Positions 12,101 through 22,557 are shown, numbered from the stretch's first letter. The stretch is DNA of 49,738 nt from Kitasatospora sp. Root107 (GCF_001424875.1 NZ_LMCT01000008.1:101395-151132), one strand, 5' to 3'. Numbers and translations are program-made. Notes: a model not told the origin generated them from the letters alone.

Positions 12101-15100
12101 GCGGAGAACCCGGGCCGGTTCGCTCTGGTGGACTGGGACGGTGCGTCGGAGTCGGGTGCGGCGCTGAGTGCGGTGGTTGCCTCGGGTGAGGTGGAGGCCG
12201 CGGTCCGGGCCGGTGTGGTCCGGGTGCCGAGGTTCGCGAAGGTCGGCGCGGTCGAGGGTGCTGTGCCGTCGGTGGTCGACGGCACGGTCCTGGTGACCGG
12301 CGGCACCGGTGGTCTCGGTGCGCTGGTGGCCCGCCACTTGGTGGTCGAGCACGGCGCTACCAGCCTGCTGCTGACGAGCCGTCGGGGCCTGGAGGCACCG
12401 GGGGCCCGGGAGTTGGTGGCCGAGCTGGCGACGCTGGGCGCAGCGGTTGAGGTCGCTGCGTGTGATGTGGCGGATCGTGAGGCGGTGCGGGAGCTGCTGG
12501 CCTCGCTGGAGCGTCCGTTGGTGGGCGTGGTGCACGTCGCCGGCGTGATGGACAACGGCGTGGTCACCTCCGTGACTCCGGAGCGGCTGAACGCGGTGTT
12601 GGCGCCGAAGGTGGACGCGGCCTGGCACCTGCACGAGCTCACCGCTGACAGCGAGTTGGCGTTCTTCGTGATGTTCTCCTCGGCCGGTGGCATGGTGCTG
12701 GCGGCGGGGCAGGCGAACTACGCGGCGGCGAACGTCTTCCTGGACGCGCTGGCGGTGCAGCGGCGGGCCGCCGGTCTGCCGGCCACCTCGATGGCCTTCG
12801 GCCTCTGGGGCGTCACCACTGGCATGAGCGGTGCGCACTCGCTGGACGAGGCCGAGCAGCGGATGGCCAAGCTGGGCCTCCCCGCGCTGCCGCAGGCCGA
12901 GGGCCTGGCGCTGTTCGATGCCTCGATCGCGACCGGTGAAGCGGTTCTGGTGCCGCTCCGGATCGACCCCAAGGCCCTGCGCACGCAAGGCGATTCGCTC
13001 CACAGCCTGCTGCGCGGACTGGTCCGGGTTCCGTCCCGGCAGACCGCGCGGTCGGGCGCCGGCGGCGGATCGGCGGTCGGGCAGCAGCTCGCCCGCCTGG
13101 ACGCCGCCGAGCGCGGACGGGCGCTGCTGGAGCTGGTGCGGACCGAGGTGGCCTCGGTCCTGGGTCACGCCTCGATCGACGCGGTGGAGCCGGACCGGGC
13201 CTTCAAGGAGCTGGGCTTCGACTCCCTCAGCGCGGTCGAACTGCGCAACCGCCTGAACACGGTGATCGGCATCCGGCTCTCCGCCACCCTGGTCTTCGAC
13301 TACCCGAGCGCCCAGGCGGTCGCCGACCACATCGGCGAGACCCTGGCCGGTACCGAGACCGAGTCCACCGCGCCGGTCGCGGTGGTGACGCCGCTGACCG
13401 ACGACCCGATCGTCATCGTCGGCATGGCCTGCCGCTACCCGGGCGGGGTGGAGTCGCCGGGGGACCTCTGGCAGCTGGTGCTCGACGGGGTGGACGCGGT
13501 GTCGGACTTCCCGACCGACCGCGGCTGGGACCTCGACGCGCTCTACGATCCGGAGCCGGGAAAGCCGGGGCGCACGTACACCCGTACCGGTGGATTCCTG
13601 TACGACGCCGCCGACTTCGACGCCGACTTCTTCGGGATCTCGCCGAACGAGGCGGTCACCATCGACCCCCAGCAGCGCCTGCTGCTGGAGGCGTCCTGGG
13701 AGGCGATCGAGAACGCCGGTATCGACCCGCTCACGCTGAAGGGCAGCCGGACCGGCGTCTTCGGCGGCGTGATGTACCACGACTACGGCCTCGGCCCGGA
13801 GGCCGCCACGACCAGCGGCGGCAGCCTGGTGACCGGTCGGGTGGCCTACACCCTGGGCCTGGAGGGGCCGGCCGTCACGGTCGACACCGCCTGCTCCTCC
13901 TCGTTGGTCGCGCTGCACATGGCGGTCCAGGCACTCCGCTCGGGCGAGGTGTCGCTCGCGCTGGCCGGTGGTGTCGCCGTGATGTCCACCCCGGGCATGT
14001 TCATCGACTTCAGCCGGCAGCGCGGGATGGCCAAGGACGGGCGCTGCAAGTCGTTCGCCGAGGCGACCGACGGCACGGGCTGGTCGGAGGGCGTCGGTGT
14101 GCTGCTGGTCGAGCGGCTGTCGGACGCGCGACGGAACGGGCACCCGGTGCTCGCGGTGGTGCGGGGCAGCGCGATCAACCAGGACGGCGCGTCGAACGGT
14201 CTGACGGCGCCGAACGGTCCCTCGCAGCAGCGGGTGATCCGGCAGGCGCTGGCGAATGCCGGTCTGACCACCGCCGAGGTCGACGCGGTGGAGGCGCACG
14301 GGACAGGCACCACACTGGGTGACCCGATCGAGGCGCAGGCGCTGCTGGCGACGTACGGTCAGGACCGCCCGGCGGACCAGCCGCTCTGGCTGGGCTCGAT
14401 CAAGTCCAACCTGGCGCACGCCCAGGCGGCGGCCGGTGTCAGCGGCATCATCAAGATGGTCGAGGCGATCCGGAACGGCGTGCTGCCGAAGACGCTGCAC
14501 GTGGACGCGCCGACCTCGAAGGTGGACTGGACGGAGGGTAACGTCCAGCTGCTGACGGAGCGTCGGGACTGGCCGGAGACCGGCCGTCCGCGTCGGGCCG
14601 GTATCTCCTCCTTCGGGCTGAGCGGCACCAACGCGCACATCATCATCGAGCAGGCCCCGGCCGTCGAGGCGCAGCCGGCCACCGAGGTGGCGCAGCTGCC
14701 CGCGGTGCCCTGGACGGTCTCGGCGAAGAGCGTGGACGCGATCCCGGCCCAGGCGGCCCGGCTCGCCGAGTACGTCGAGGCCCGGCCCGAACTGGCCCCG
14801 GCCGACCTGGGGTTCTCGCTCGCCACCTCGCGTTCCGCGCTGGACCACCGGGCGGTGGCGGTCGGCGCCGACCGGGAGGAGCTGATCGCCGCGCTGCGCG
14901 AGCTCGCGGCGGGTGGGGGCAACGTCAGTCTGGCCCGGCCGGGTGCGCAGGTCGCGTTCCTGTTCACGGGGCAGGGGTCGCAGCGGCTCGGGATGGGGCG
15001 CGAACTGCACGCTGCCTTCCCGGTGTTCGCTGCCGCCTTCGATGAGGTGCTGGCCGAGCTGGACGGGTCGCTGCGTGAGGTGATCTGGGGCGATGATGCC

Positions 15101-18100
15101 GATGAGCTCAACCGGACGGTGAACACGCAGAGTGCGCTGTTCGCCTTCGAGGTCGCCCTGTTCCGCCTGGTGCAGTCGTGGGGTGTGCGGCCGGACTTCC
15201 TGGCCGGGCACTCCGTCGGTGAGATCGCCGCTGCGCACGTGGCGGGGGTGCTCTCGCTCGCTGACGCCGCGAAGCTGGTGACGGCCCGTGGCCGGCTGAT
15301 GCAGGAACTGCCCTCGGGCGGCGCGATGGTGGCGATCGAGGCCACCGAGGCGGAGATCCTGCCGCTGCTCACCGCCGACGTCAGCATCGCGGCGGTCAAC
15401 GGCCCCCGCTCGGTGGTGGTCTCCGGTGACGAGGCGACCGTGCTGCGGATCGCCGAGAGCTTCGAGCGCACCAAGCGGCTGAGTGTCTCGCACGCCTTCC
15501 ACTCCCCGCTGATGGACCCGATGCTGGACGAATTCCGCGCCGTGGTCAGCGGGTTGACCTTCACCGAGCCGAAGACCCCGATGGTGACCACCGGCAACGT
15601 CACGGACCCGGAGTACTGGGTGAGTCACGTCCGTGACGCGGTCCGATTCGCGGACAACGTACGGGAGTTGGAGTCGCGCGGAGTCTCCCGGTTCGTGGAG
15701 ATCGGCCCCGACGGCATCCTCACCGGGCTGGCCCAGCAGAGCGTCGACTCCGACCGGGCCCTGTTCGTCGCGGCGGTCCGCAGGGACCGTCCGGAGCCGG
15801 CCACGCTGGTGACCGCGCTCGGCCGCCTGCACGCCGCCGGTGTGGCGGTCGACTGGCCCGCGTTCTTCGCGGCCTCCGGTGCCCGGCGGGTGGATCTGCC
15901 GACGTACGCCTTCCAACGGACCCGCTACTGGGTGGACGCGCTGGCCGGGGTGAACGACGTGGCCTCCGTCGGTCAGGACGCCGTCGAGCACCCGCTGCTC
16001 GGGGCATCCGTCGAACTGCCGGACGGTGCGGGCCTGGTGCTCACCGGCCGGCTGGCCACCGGTGCCCAGTCCTGGCTGGCCGATCACGTGGTGGGGGAGA
16101 CGACGCTCTTCCCCGGCACCGGCTTCGTCGAGCTGGCGATCCGGGCCGGTGACCAGCTCGGCTGCGGGGTGCTGGAGGAGCTGACGCTCCAGGCGCCGCT
16201 GGTGCTGCCGGAGCGCGGGGGCGTTCAGCTCCAGGTCGCGGTCGGTGCGGCGGACGGGACGGGTGCCCGGCCGGTCACCGTCCACTCCCGACCGGAGGGC
16301 GACGAGGGTGCGGGCTGGACGCTGCACGCCGAGGGCCTGCTGACCGACGAGGCCCAGGCACCGTCGTTCGACCTGACCGCCTGGCCGCCGAGCGGTGCGA
16401 CGGCGGTGGACATCGAGGACGGGTACCAGCGACTGCTGGCCATGGGCTTCGGCTACGGCCCGGTGTTCCAGGGCCTGCGGGCCGTCTGGCAGGACGGCGA
16501 GTCGATCCTCGCGGAGGTCTCGCTGCCGGTCGAGACCCACACCGAGGCGGCCCGCTTCGGGCTCCACCCGGCGCTGCTGGACGCCTGCCTGCACGCGGCG
16601 ATCCTCGCCAACGACGCCTCGGAGGGTGACGGCGGCCGGGTGCTGCCGTTCTCCTGGTCCGGTGTCGAGCTCTTCGCGGCCGGTGCGGCCGCCGTCCGGG
16701 TCCGGATCTCGCCGACGGGCGAGAACACCGTGGCGCTGGCCCTCGCCGACGCGGTCGGCAACCCGCTGGCCGCCGTACGCTCGCTGGTCTCCCGCCCGGT
16801 CTCCGACGAGCAGCTGGCGGCGGGCCGGACGGCCTTCCACGACAGCCTGTTCACCCTGGACTGGACGCCGGTGACCCCGGCAGGACCGGCTCTGCCGGTA
16901 TCCGCCGTGGACTGGGAGACGGTCGCGGCAGCCGAGGCCGTGGTGCCCGGGCTGGTGGTGCTGCGGGTCGAGGGCGGCAACGACGCCGAGGCGGTCCGTA
17001 CTGCCACCCACCGGGTGCTCGCGGTGCTCCAGGCCTGGTCGCAGGAGGAGCGCTTCGGCGCCGCCACGCTGGCGGTGCTCACCCGGGGCGCGGTCGCGCT
17101 GCCGGGGGAGGACGTCACCGACCTGGCCGGTGCGGCGGTCTGGGGCCTGGTCAGGGCCGCCCAACTGAGCAACCCCGAGGGCATCGTGCTCGCCGACCTC
17201 GACACCGGCCGGGCAGGGGAGGCCGAGGCGCTCGCCGCCGTGCTGGCCACCGCCGAACCGCAGTTGGTGGTACGGGGCGGTACGGTCCTGGCGGGCCGGC
17301 TGGCCCGGGTGCCGGTCGCCGACGGCGAGCCGCCCGTGCCCGCCACCCGCTTCGACCGGGCGACCACCGACCCGGTGCTGCTGACCGGTGCGACCGGTCT
17401 GCTGGGCCGTCTGGTGGCCCGCCGCCTGGTCACCGAGCACGGGGTCCGCAGCCTGCTGCTGGTCAGCCGGCGCGGCGCCGCCGCCGACGGGATGTCCGAG
17501 TTGCGGGCCGAACTGGCCGGGCTGGGTGCCGAGGTGGAGCTGGCCGCCTGCGACGTGTCCGACCGGGAGTCGGTGGCCACGCTGCTGGCGGGGCGTCAAC
17601 TCTCGGGCGTGGTGCATCTCGCGGGCGTGCTGGACGACGGTGCGATCGGTTCGCTGACGCCCGAGCGAATGGACCGGGTGCTGCGCCCGAAGGTGGACGC
17701 GGCGCTCAACCTGCACGAGCTGACCAGTGGGATGGACCTGACCGCCTTCGTGCTCTTCTCCTCGGCGGCCGGCACGCTCGGCAACGCGGGGCAGGGCAAC
17801 TACGCGGCGGCGAACGCCTTCCTGGACGGGCTGGCCGCGCACCGGCGGGCCCACGGCCTGCCCGCCCAGTCGCTGGCCTGGGGCCTGTGGGCCGACGGCG
17901 GTATGGCCGGTGAGCTGGCCGAGGCCGACGTCCGGCGGATGGGCCGGGTCGGCATCGGGGCGATCCCGACCGAGCGGGGCCTGGAACTGTTCGACCTGGC
18001 AGGCACCTTGGCGAGCCCGGCGGTGCTGCCGATCCGGCTCGACCTGCGGACGCTGGCCGAGGTGGGCGAGGAGCTGCCGCCGGTCTTCCGGGGCCTGGTC

Positions 18101-18688
18101 CGGAGCCGGCCGCGCCGGGCGGCCGCGGCCGCCGCCGGAGCGGTCTCCGCCGAGGGCCTGCTGGCCCGGCTGAACGGCCTCCCGGCAGCCGACCGGGCCG
18201 ACGTGCTGCTGGAGCTGGTGCAGACCCAGGCAGCCGTGATCCTCGGTCACGCGGGCGGTCATGCGGTCGAACCCGACCGTGCCTTCAAGGAGTTGGGCTT
18301 CGACTCGCTGTCGGCGGTCGAGTTCCGCAACCAGGTCAACGCGGCCACCGGCCTTCGGCTGCCGGCCACGCTGGTCTTCGACTACCCGAACGCCCGGGCG
18401 CTGGCCCTGCACCTGGGCGAGGTGCTGGTCCCGGAGACCGGGGCCGACCAGGGCGGAGCGGTCGGCACCGAGGAGGACCGGATCCGCCGCATCCTGCGGG
18501 AGATCCCGATCGACCGGCTGCGGATCGCCGGCCTGCTGGACGAACTGCTGGAGCTGGGCGGCGAGTCGGCCGTCGGCGACGGCGGGGCGGACCAGGAGGG
18601 CTCGGCGGACCAGGAGGGCTCGATCGACGGGCTCGACGCCGACAGCCTGATCAGCATGGCCTTCGAGGGCCTCTCCATCGACGACTGA
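3134..18688 (+). CDS. Type I modular PKS with three KS-AT-DH-KR-ACP modules
   Basis: The ATG at 3134 is chosen because it opens a classic coiled-coil docking helix ([18 protein letters not shown]); the frame is open further upstream only into the previous gene. The protein has 5184 residues. Module 1: KS 34-458 (Cys204), AT about 563-860 (Ser651), DH about 910-1190 ([10 protein letters not shown]), KR about 1360-1540 (LDD present), ACP Ser1670. Module 2: KS about 1729-2142 (Cys1888), AT about 2245-2545, DH about 2600-2870 (His2632), KR about 3050-3230 (MDN in place of LDD), ACP Ser3364. Module 3: KS about 3424-3842 (Cys3587), AT about 3942-4240, DH about 4285-4550 (His4318, with Glu4322 where the motif Gly belongs), KR about 4749-4930 (LDD), ACP Ser5058. 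All ATs carry HAFH, so malonyl-CoA. There is no ER or thioesterase. If every domain works, this adds three conjugated double bonds. The C-terminal tail (about 5105-5184) is a docking domain ending [15 protein letters not shown], so the chain is passed to another PKS. Confidence 0.97.
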   Translation: MANDDKLLDYLKRVTADLHQTRQRLQQIESEDLEPIAIVAMSCRYPGGVTSPEELWQLVSEGRDAVTQFPADRGWVIDHDTDADRSGTSYVREGGFVHDVADFDPGFFGISPREALTMDPQQRLMLEISWEAFERAGISPDSVRGAGVGVFTGSGIQDYEDLLDAAPEVAEAYMTTASASSVISGRVSYVLGLEGPSLSVDTACSSSLIALHLAAEALRRKECTLALAGGVMVMSTPSPFIAFSRQRGLAPDGRCKAFSESADGTGWSEGAGVLLLERLSDARRNGHPVLAVIRGSAINQDGASNGLTAPNGLAQQRVIRQALANARVPAGQVDLVEGHGTGTTLGDPIEAQALLATYGQARPEDRPLWLGSIKSNIGHAQAAAGVGGVMKMVMAIRHGLMPETLHVTEPSSHVDWSAGNVKLLTEAQEWPDHGYPRRAGVSAFGVSGTNAHVIIEQAPEAEPAAEPVLRPEPTAGVPVPWLLSARSADALRAQAARLTEHLGAAEEFDPRDVAFSLATSRAALEHRAVVLAGDAAAALRGLAAVAEGGPGAGVVKGFAGDGRTAFLFTGQGSQRLGMGRELHAAFPVFAAAFDEVLAELGGSLREVIWGSDADELNRTVNAQSALFAFEVALFRLVESWGVRPELLAGHSVGEIAAAHVAGVLSLADAAKLVSARGRLMQELPTGGAMVAIEATEEEILPLLTDLVSIAAVNGPRSVVVSGDEATVLRIAEGFERTKRLSVSHAFHSPLMDPMLDEFRAVVRTLMFTEPSIPVVASGSVTDPEYWVRHVRDAVRFSESIQYLESVGVSRFVEIGPDGILTGVAPQSTQAESAVFVALSRRDRSEADALLTGLARLHTAGVGINWSAYFAGSGAERIDLPTYAFQHARYWIDAQPSLGDVTSAGLDSADHPLLGAAVTLADTDGVVLTGRLSVGSQKWLADHVVGGSVLFPGTGFVELAIRAGDQVNCDLLDELTLEAPLVLPESGAVQVQVVVGAADDTEARSVTFHSRRQGAEADLPWTRHATGVLVPGARRSGEELTQWPPAGAVPIELGGLYEGFTAAGMAYGPVFQGLKAVWKAGDLVFAEVALPEQAKSDAERLALHPALLDACLHAAVFTGAIGEQGALPFAWSGVSLHAAGAAVARVRLTPTGTGGGLALAVADGEGRPVASVDSLVLRPISGEQLAAARSGAQDSLFRLDWAPVTLDGPAAPVAYADWERVVDGGAVAPVVTLELTGGSDAEAVRTATYRTLEVLQQWLAEDRFADARLLVVTRGAIALAGEDVTDLAAAAAAGLVRSAQSESPERIQLADLDGTLDAATVAAITASNEPQVVVRQGVLRAARLARVTSAADRSVALDGEGTVLVSGATGALGGLFVRHLAAEYGVRRLLLVSRRGADAPGAVELRAELNELGAEVEYAAVDLADRQATAELLRDVPLIAVVHIAGVLDDGVVGSLTPERIDAVLRPKVDAALNLHELTADRELAAFVLFSSAAGLLGAPGQGNYAAANSFLDALAAHRRANGLSAHSLAWGLWDQAGGMAGKLAGADRSRISQGGMFALSAEEGVQAFDAALLTDEPITVPTRFDLASLRAQGENLAEVFRGLAPATRRRKAGAKAETGALQRKLAVLPEDKWPAALLDLVLGQAASVLGHPDPKAVDPDRHFQDLGFDSLTAVEFRNSLSDAVGRRLPATLVFDYPTPVALAAYLLGAVQGAKTEIAAVAATASATDDEPIVIVGMACRFPGGVESPEDLWRLVADGVDAVSDFPVNRGWDTAQVYDPTGERANTTYTREGGFLHAADEFDPAFFGIAPNEALYMDPQQRLLLETSWEAFERAGIDPATLKGSSTGVFAGMMYHDYAANNSTGAIASGRVSYVFGLEGPAVTIDTACSSSLVALHLAAQALRSGECSLALAGGVAVMSTPEVFVEFSRQKGLARDGRCKSFADATDGTGWSEGVGMLLVERLSDARRNGHPVLAVVRSTAINQDGASNGLTAPNGPSQQRVIRQALANAGLTTADVDAVEAHGTGTTLGDPIEAQALLATYGQDRPADQPLWLGSIKSNLGHTQAAAGAGGIIKMVEAIRNGVLPKTLHVDAPTTKVDWTEGNVQLLTENRDWPETGRPRRAGISSFGLSGTNAHVIIEQAPAEVEQPSAAVTGLPVLPLVVSAKNPEALRAQAARLAEHLDAGEELDPVDVGYSLAATRAVLEHRGVVVGTDRDELLAGLWALADGRTSPGVVSGSGRARGRTAFLFTGQGSQRLGMGRELHAAFPVFASAFDEVLGELGGSLREVIWGDDADELNRTVNTQSALFAFEVALFRLVQSWGVQADFLAGHSVGEIAAAHVAGVLSLADAAKLVSARGRLMQELPSGGAMVAIEATEEDVLPLLTDLVSIAAVNGPRSVVVSGDEATVLEIAARFERTKRLSVSHAFHSPLMDPMLDEFRTVVSGLTFNEPEIPVVASGSFADPEYWVGHVRDAVRFADAVRELESSGVSRFLEIGPDGILTGLAQQSVESEDAVLVPTQRRDRSEAATFVTALGRLFAGGVELDWAAYFAGTGARRVDLPTYAFQRQRFWVDTNEYLADSWFGGDTTNISSAGLRSAEHPLLGAVVTLPDSGGAVLTGRLSIDTHAWIADHDVLGNVLLPGTGFVELAIRAGDQVGCDVLEELTLQAPLILPPGASVQVQVAVGEADGSGARTVTVHSRIEGDDGGDWTLHAEGVLTSGAAAPSFDFSEWPPAGATAVATGDAYDLLLAQGYAYGPVFQGLKAAWQRGDDLFAEVALPAEAHAEAARFGLHPALLDAAMHAILLDAGDRPDGEPVLPFSWNGVTLHAAGANEVRVRISQVGPEHNIALAVADGVGVPVLSVRSVVGRPVSSEQLSAGRGVESLFRVEWPVLSVGSGSGELPRWDSLSAGGVVPEAVVLECATPASSDVPGGVRELAERVLGVVGEWLGDERFAASRLVVLTRGGVVAADGDAVDVVQAPVWGLLRAAIAENPGRFALVDWDGASESGAALSAVVASGEVEAAVRAGVVRVPRFAKVGAVEGAVPSVVDGTVLVTGGTGGLGALVARHLVVEHGATSLLLTSRRGLEAPGARELVAELATLGAAVEVAACDVADREAVRELLASLERPLVGVVHVAGVMDNGVVTSVTPERLNAVLAPKVDAAWHLHELTADSELAFFVMFSSAGGMVLAAGQANYAAANVFLDALAVQRRAAGLPATSMAFGLWGVTTGMSGAHSLDEAEQRMAKLGLPALPQAEGLALFDASIATGEAVLVPLRIDPKALRTQGDSLHSLLRGLVRVPSRQTARSGAGGGSAVGQQLARLDAAERGRALLELVRTEVASVLGHASIDAVEPDRAFKELGFDSLSAVELRNRLNTVIGIRLSATLVFDYPSAQAVADHIGETLAGTETESTAPVAVVTPLTDDPIVIVGMACRYPGGVESPGDLWQLVLDGVDAVSDFPTDRGWDLDALYDPEPGKPGRTYTRTGGFLYDAADFDADFFGISPNEAVTIDPQQRLLLEASWEAIENAGIDPLTLKGSRTGVFGGVMYHDYGLGPEAATTSGGSLVTGRVAYTLGLEGPAVTVDTACSSSLVALHMAVQALRSGEVSLALAGGVAVMSTPGMFIDFSRQRGMAKDGRCKSFAEATDGTGWSEGVGVLLVERLSDARRNGHPVLAVVRGSAINQDGASNGLTAPNGPSQQRVIRQALANAGLTTAEVDAVEAHGTGTTLGDPIEAQALLATYGQDRPADQPLWLGSIKSNLAHAQAAAGVSGIIKMVEAIRNGVLPKTLHVDAPTSKVDWTEGNVQLLTERRDWPETGRPRRAGISSFGLSGTNAHIIIEQAPAVEAQPATEVAQLPAVPWTVSAKSVDAIPAQAARLAEYVEARPELAPADLGFSLATSRSALDHRAVAVGADREELIAALRELAAGGGNVSLARPGAQVAFLFTGQGSQRLGMGRELHAAFPVFAAAFDEVLAELDGSLREVIWGDDADELNRTVNTQSALFAFEVALFRLVQSWGVRPDFLAGHSVGEIAAAHVAGVLSLADAAKLVTARGRLMQELPSGGAMVAIEATEAEILPLLTADVSIAAVNGPRSVVVSGDEATVLRIAESFERTKRLSVSHAFHSPLMDPMLDEFRAVVSGLTFTEPKTPMVTTGNVTDPEYWVSHVRDAVRFADNVRELESRGVSRFVEIGPDGILTGLAQQSVDSDRALFVAAVRRDRPEPATLVTALGRLHAAGVAVDWPAFFAASGARRVDLPTYAFQRTRYWVDALAGVNDVASVGQDAVEHPLLGASVELPDGAGLVLTGRLATGAQSWLADHVVGETTLFPGTGFVELAIRAGDQLGCGVLEELTLQAPLVLPERGGVQLQVAVGAADGTGARPVTVHSRPEGDEGAGWTLHAEGLLTDEAQAPSFDLTAWPPSGATAVDIEDGYQRLLAMGFGYGPVFQGLRAVWQDGESILAEVSLPVETHTEAARFGLHPALLDACLHAAILANDASEGDGGRVLPFSWSGVELFAAGAAAVRVRISPTGENTVALALADAVGNPLAAVRSLVSRPVSDEQLAAGRTAFHDSLFTLDWTPVTPAGPALPVSAVDWETVAAAEAVVPGLVVLRVEGGNDAEAVRTATHRVLAVLQAWSQEERFGAATLAVLTRGAVALPGEDVTDLAGAAVWGLVRAAQLSNPEGIVLADLDTGRAGEAEALAAVLATAEPQLVVRGGTVLAGRLARVPVADGEPPVPATRFDRATTDPVLLTGATGLLGRLVARRLVTEHGVRSLLLVSRRGAAADGMSELRAELAGLGAEVELAACDVSDRESVATLLAGRQLSGVVHLAGVLDDGAIGSLTPERMDRVLRPKVDAALNLHELTSGMDLTAFVLFSSAAGTLGNAGQGNYAAANAFLDGLAAHRRAHGLPAQSLAWGLWADGGMAGELAEADVRRMGRVGIGAIPTERGLELFDLAGTLASPAVLPIRLDLRTLAEVGEELPPVFRGLVRSRPRRAAAAAAGAVSAEGLLARLNGLPAADRADVLLELVQTQAAVILGHAGGHAVEPDRAFKELGFDSLSAVEFRNQVNAATGLRLPATLVFDYPNARALALHLGEVLVPETGADQGGAVGTEEDRIRRILREIPIDRLRIAGLLDELLELGGESAVGDGGADQEGSADQEGSIDGLDADSLISMAFEGLSIDD
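11690..12240 (+). other. Segment with shifted synonymous codon use inside module 2 of the 3134-18688 PKS
   Basis: Here Val, Gly, Leu and Ser codons are dominated by GTG, GGT, TTG and TCG, with many T-ending codons, while flanking parts of the same gene use GTC, GGC, CTG and TCC. The segment covers the end of DH and the structural part of KR. The reading frame is intact. It suggests a patch copied from another PKS gene. The boundaries are approximate because they were read by eye. Confidence 0.5.
18587..18622 (+). repeat. Two perfect 18-base tandem copies in the C-terminal linker of the PKS
   Basis: The unit occupies 18587-18604 and again 18605-18622 without mismatch. It encodes repeated ADQEGS-like residues between the two helical parts of the C-terminal docking region. 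Replication slippage is the simplest origin. A flexible linker would tolerate the six extra residues. Confidence 0.85.
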
Positions 18689-18750
18689 GCGACCGGTGGC
18701 CGAGCTGTCGGCCGCCGGGCGCACGAACAGCGAAAGGAATCGGGGTAGCG

Positions 18751-19650
18751 ATGGCTCTGGCGCCCAGTGCCAAGGGAAGCGTGCCGTTCCGTGAACACAA
18801 GACCTGGTACCGGGTGACCGGAGACCTGAAATCGGGAAAGCCGGTCGTGGTCGCGGTGCACGGCGGTCCCGGCAGTACCCACGACTATCTGCTGAATCTC
18901 GCCGAACTCTCGGCGCAGGACTGGCCGGTGGTGCACTACGACCAGATCGGAAACGGCGGTTCGACCCATCTCCCGGACCGCGGCGCGGATTTCTGGACGG
19001 TCGAGCTCTTCCTCGACGAACTGGACAATCTGCTCGGCGCGTTGGGGATATCCGACAACTACGTGTTGTTCGGCCAGTCCTGGGGCGGGCTGCTGGCGGC
19101 GAAGCACGCCGCCGGCCGCCCGGCCGGTCTGCGCGGCCTGGTGGTGGCGAACGCCCCGGCGTCGTACCCGCTCTGGCTGCAGGAGGCCAAGGTGCTGCGC
19201 GACGCGCTGCCGCCCGAGGTGAACGAGACCCTGCACAGGCACGAGGCGGCCGGGACCACCGACAGCCAGGAGTACTTCAACGCGATGATGCCGTTCTACC
19301 TGCGGCACGTCTGCCGGCTGGACCCCTGGCCGAGGGACTTCATGGCCTCGTTCATGGAGGTCTACAACGACCCCACGGTCTACCGGACCATGAACGGGCC
19401 GAGCGAGTTCCACGTCGTCGGCACCCTGAAGGACTGGGGTGTGACCGACTGCATCGAGAACATCGCGGTGCCCACCCTGCTGATCTCCGGCGCCTACGAC
19501 GAGGCGACCCCGGCCACCGTCCAGCCGTACGCGGACCTCATCCCGGACGTCAGTTGGGAGATCCTCGAGAACTCCAGCCACATGCCGCACCTGGAGCAGC
19601 CGGAGAAGTTCCTCGAGGTGCTGAGCAGCTATCTGCGCCGGATTCACTGA
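18751..19650 (+). CDS. Proline-iminopeptidase-like alpha/beta hydrolase (VinJ-type, removes the protecting amino acid)
   Basis: The 299-residue alpha/beta hydrolase has an HGGPG oxyanion-hole motif near the N-terminus, nucleophile Ser110 in GQSWGG, Asp250 in GAYDEATP and His277 in SSHMPH, the triad layout of the proline iminopeptidase family (S33). No signal peptide is visible, so it is probably cytoplasmic. In vicenistatin-type macrolactam pathways a homolog (VinJ) cuts off the terminal alpha-amino acid that caps the beta-amino starter once the chain is built, freeing the amine for lactam closure. Its place, 62 bases after a PKS and next to the starter-unit genes, fits that role. The ATG at 18751 follows a good GAAAGGAA ribosome site. 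The family is certain; the exact substrate is inferred from context. Confidence 0.9.
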   Translation: MALAPSAKGSVPFREHKTWYRVTGDLKSGKPVVVAVHGGPGSTHDYLLNLAELSAQDWPVVHYDQIGNGGSTHLPDRGADFWTVELFLDELDNLLGALGISDNYVLFGQSWGGLLAAKHAAGRPAGLRGLVVANAPASYPLWLQEAKVLRDALPPEVNETLHRHEAAGTTDSQEYFNAMMPFYLRHVCRLDPWPRDFMASFMEVYNDPTVYRTMNGPSEFHVVGTLKDWGVTDCIENIAVPTLLISGAYDEATPATVQPYADLIPDVSWEILENSSHMPHLEQPEKFLEVLSSYLRRIH

Positions 19651-19659
19651 CCGGCCGTC

Positions 19660-19725
19660 CAGGGGTCGGCGGCCGGGCTAGGGGACGGAACAGGGGGGTC
19701 GGCGATTACGGCCCCGCACTAGTCT
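19660..19725 (+). promoter_or_regulatory. Candidate activator site and promoter for the starter-unit operon
   Basis: In the 205-base gap before the aminomutase gene, AGGGG-type hexamers occur on the plus strand at 19660-19665 (CAGGGG), 19679-19684 (TAGGGG) and 19691-19696 (CAGGGG). A possible -10, TAGTCT, lies at 19720-19725. The -35 region (about 19697-19703) does not resemble the consensus, as expected if an activator is needed. The layout parallels the candidate promoters at 23882-23928 and 27253-27302. A weak 7-bp inverted repeat (19651-19657 with 19670-19676) just after the upstream stop codon could form a hairpin but lacks a T tract. All of this is read by eye. Confidence 0.35.
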
Positions 19726-19855
19726 CCGAGCTACCGCGAGTCAAGTCCCCGAGCCGTCACTGGATTCGCCGGGTTCAAGGTAGTCAGGCCGCGTTGCACA
19801 CCTATGCCGGGGCCCACTCCCGAAGGCGGGCCCATGAGACCGGAGGAATGTCCGA

Positions 19856-21175
19856 ATGTCCCTGCTGACCCTCGAATTTCCCACCACGGAACGATTCAAA
19901 GCGTTCGGCCCAAGACACATCGACGAGATCGCCAGCCGTTACGGACTGCCTGCGCACCTCCAGGAGACCGTCCGGATGATCTCGCAGGTCCTGCCGTTCC
20001 GGGTCAACGAGTACGTGCTCTCCTCGCTGATCGACTGGACCAACATCCCGAACGACCCGATCTTCCAACTGGTCTTCCCGCAGCCGGGGATGCTGTCGAT
20101 CGAGGACGAGAAGCGGCTCAGCGTGCTGTCCGGTGACCCGGCGAACAAGCTCCAGCTGCGGGAGACCGTGCAGGACATCCGCTCGCGGCTGAACCCGCAC
20201 CCGTCCGGGCAGAAGGAGCTCAACGTCCCCCGGCTGGACGGCGTGGAGCTGGCCGGCATGCAGCACAAGTACCGCGAGACGGTGCTCTACTTCCCCGGCC
20301 AGGGGCAGACCTGCCACGCGTACTGCACCTACTGCTTCCGCTGGGCGCAGTTCGTCGGTGACGCCGACCTCAAGTTCGCCGCGCCGGACCCGAGTCAGCT
20401 GGTCGAGTACCTGAAGGCGCACCCGCAGGTGACCGATGTACTGGTCACCGGTGGCGACCCGATGGTGATGTCGACCGAGCGGCTGCGCAGCCACCTGGAG
20501 CCGCTGCTGGCGATCGACAGCGTCCGGACCATCCGGATCGGCACCAAGTCGGTCGCGTACTGGCCGCAGCGGTTCGTCACCGACCAGGACGCCGACGAGG
20601 TGCTCTGGCTGTTCGAGAAGATCGTGGACTCGGGCCGCAACCTCGCGGTGATGGGCCACTTCAGCCACCCGCGGGAGCTGGAGACCGACATCGCCCGCCG
20701 GGCGCTGCAGCGGATCCGCTCCACCGGCGCGCTGGTCTACGGCCAGGCCCCGCTGATCGGCAAGGTCAACGACGACGCCGACGCCTGGGCCGAGCTGTGG
20801 CGCCGGGAGCTCGGGGCCGGTGTGGTGCCGTACTACATGTTCGTGGAGCGGGACACCGGCCCGCACGACTACTTCAAGGTGCCGCTGGCCCAGGCGGTCG
20901 GCATCTTCCAGGCCGCCTACCGTCAACTGCCGGGCCTGGCCCGGACGGTGCGTGGTCCGGTGATGTCCGCCAAGCCGGGCAAGGTCGCGGTGGACGGGAT
21001 CGAGGACACCCCGCAGGGCAAGTACTTCCAGCTGCGGCTGCTCCAGGCCCGGGACCCCGAGCTGGTCGGCCGCCCGTTCCGGGCGCACTTCTCGGAGACC
21101 GCCTCCTGGGTGGACGAGCTGGAGCTGGCGGAGACCACGCCGGCCGACATCAGGGCAGCGGTGCAGGGGGTCTGA
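19856..21175 (+). CDS. KamA-family radical SAM 2,3-aminomutase, probably acting on glutamate
   Basis: This 439-residue protein has the radical SAM cluster motif CxxxCxxC (Cys153, Cys157, Cys160), a VTGGDP glycine-rich SAM segment and a PLP-anchoring Lys376 in a PGK motif, as in lysine 2,3-aminomutase (LAM). In my ungapped alignment of the PYY...DYFKVP segment, the LAM residue that binds the substrate side-chain amine (Asp293 of the clostridial enzyme) is replaced by Arg332. The second such residue (Asp330) becomes Ser371 if two positions are gapped. Known glutamate 2,3-aminomutases carry Lys and Asn there, so an acidic substrate is more likely than lysine. The C-terminal zinc cysteines of LAM are absent. 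Incednine IdnL4 is a glutamate 2,3-aminomutase of this type, making beta-glutamate for the PKS starter. The ATG at 19856 sits behind a strong GGAGG site (19842-19846). It is the first gene of a three-gene run. The substrate is inferred. Confidence 0.88.
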   Translation: MSLLTLEFPTTERFKAFGPRHIDEIASRYGLPAHLQETVRMISQVLPFRVNEYVLSSLIDWTNIPNDPIFQLVFPQPGMLSIEDEKRLSVLSGDPANKLQLRETVQDIRSRLNPHPSGQKELNVPRLDGVELAGMQHKYRETVLYFPGQGQTCHAYCTYCFRWAQFVGDADLKFAAPDPSQLVEYLKAHPQVTDVLVTGGDPMVMSTERLRSHLEPLLAIDSVRTIRIGTKSVAYWPQRFVTDQDADEVLWLFEKIVDSGRNLAVMGHFSHPRELETDIARRALQRIRSTGALVYGQAPLIGKVNDDADAWAELWRRELGAGVVPYYMFVERDTGPHDYFKVPLAQAVGIFQAAYRQLPGLARTVRGPVMSAKPGKVAVDGIEDTPQGKYFQLRLLQARDPELVGRPFRAHFSETASWVDELELAETTPADIRAAVQGV

Positions 21176-21262
21176 GCACCCTCGGAGAGGCGGCGGGACT
21201 CTCCTCCCGGCCCGGGGCGAAAGGTCTGGGCGCAACGGCAGAATCAGTGGAAGGAGCTGGCG

Positions 21263-22519
21263 ATGGCCGGCCGGAAAGTGTCACCGAACCTGGACCTCAA
21301 CAACGACGTGGCGGAGCGCCGGACGAGGGGCGAGTCGATCGTCCATCTGGCCTTCGGCGAGGCGCGGTTGCCGGTCCACCCGGCGCTGAAGGGGCAGTTG
21401 GCTGCCAGCTCCGGGGAGAACGCCTACGGGGCGGTGCCCGGCGGCCGGGCGGTCCGGCGGGAGGCGGCGGGCTATTTCAGCCGCCGCAACCTGCCGACCG
21501 AGCCCGAGCAGGTCGTGGTCGCCCCGGGCAGCAAGCCGCTGCTGATGGCGGTTCAGTTCGTCGTCCCCGGCGACCTGGTGATCCCCAAGCCCGCCTGGAA
21601 CACCTACAAGCCGCAGGGCCTGCTGGCCGGCAAGCAGGTGTACGAGGTGGACATCCCGGCCGAGTGCGGCGGTGTGCCGGACCCGGTCAAGCTGCGGGAG
21701 ACCGTCCGGGCCGCGCGCGCGGCCGGCGGCAACCCGAGGCTGGTGGTGCTCACCCTCCCGGACAACCCGACCGGCACCGTGGTCTCCCCCGAACTGGTCC
21801 GGGAGATCTGCGCGGTGGCGGAGGAGGAGGACCTCTACCTGATCTCCGACGAGATCTACCGGGACGTGGTGCACGACCCGGCCACCCCGGTGCTCAGCCC
21901 CGCCGAGGTGCTGCCGGAGCGCACCATCGTCACCAACGGTCTGAGCAAGACGCTGGCGCTCGGCGGCTGGCGGATCGGCGTAGCCCGGTTCCCCGACAAC
22001 ACCTGGGGCAACAGCGTCCGGGACGGTGTCATCTCACTGGCCAGCGAGGTCTGGTCGACGCTGGCCATCCCGATGCAGGAGGTCGCGGCGTACGCCTTCT
22101 CCGAGCCGCCGGAGGTGCGCGACCGGTTCGCCCGCAGCGCCCGGCTGCACGGGGCGGTGGCCCGCGCGGTGTACCGGATCATGATCGGGGCCGGCGCCAC
22201 CTGCCGCCCGCCGACCGGCGGGTTCTACGTCTACCCGGACTTCGAGCCGAAGCGCGCGGCCCTGGAGGCCAAGGGCATCACCGACGCGCAGTCGCTCTTC
22301 CGGTACCTGTTCGACGAGTTCGGGATCGTGGTGCTGGCGGGCGACAACCTGGGCGACGACTCCGGGGCACTCCGCTTCAAGGCGGCCACCAGCCTGCTGT
22401 ACGGCCACACCCGGGAGGAGCAGCAGCTCGCCCTGGACGCCGAGGACCCGCTCTCGCTCCCGCACATCCGGGACGTGCTGACCCGGATCGAGGAAGCCTT
22501 CACCAAGCTCGTCGGCTGA
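21263..22519 (+). CDS. Fold-type-I PLP enzyme; candidate beta-glutamate decarboxylase (aminotransferase-like)
   Basis: The 418-residue protein has the class I aminotransferase layout: DNPTGT, SDEIY, PLP-binding Lys229 in NGLSKTLALGGWRIG, and a C-terminal Arg371 where these enzymes bind the substrate carboxylate. By sequence alone it would be called an aspartate-type aminotransferase. Context argues for another reaction: it lies directly after the predicted glutamate 2,3-aminomutase. In incednine the matching step is done by IdnL3, a PLP-dependent beta-glutamate beta-decarboxylase giving 3-aminobutyrate, a reaction comparable to that of aspartate 4-decarboxylase, which shares this fold. No other decarboxylase is in the window. 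The ATG at 21263 follows GGAAGGAG. Seen: family and catalytic Lys. Inferred: decarboxylation and substrate. A true aminotransferase remains possible. Confidence 0.85.
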   Translation: MAGRKVSPNLDLNNDVAERRTRGESIVHLAFGEARLPVHPALKGQLAASSGENAYGAVPGGRAVRREAAGYFSRRNLPTEPEQVVVAPGSKPLLMAVQFVVPGDLVIPKPAWNTYKPQGLLAGKQVYEVDIPAECGGVPDPVKLRETVRAARAAGGNPRLVVLTLPDNPTGTVVSPELVREICAVAEEEDLYLISDEIYRDVVHDPATPVLSPAEVLPERTIVTNGLSKTLALGGWRIGVARFPDNTWGNSVRDGVISLASEVWSTLAIPMQEVAAYAFSEPPEVRDRFARSARLHGAVARAVYRIMIGAGATCRPPTGGFYVYPDFEPKRAALEAKGITDAQSLFRYLFDEFGIVVLAGDNLGDDSGALRFKAATSLLYGHTREEQQLALDAEDPLSLPHIRDVLTRIEEAFTKLVG

Positions 22520-22557
22520 GGCTGACGGATCCACAACTCTGAAGGGAACAACCAGAG

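Noticed and set aside
10337..18724. Very long minus-strand open frames opposite the PKS genes (this one and those at 3062-7267, 7343-10153, 29283-32633, 32688-44957)
   Set aside because: They mirror the plus-strand PKS codons, are rich in Arg, Gly, Gln and His, and show no domain motifs. They arise from the high GC content of the third codon position.
19804..19834. GGGCCC repeat pair upstream of the aminomutase gene as a riboswitch or attenuator
   Set aside because: The repeat is only six bases, self-palindromic and common at this GC content; no conserved aptamer-like structure is visible.
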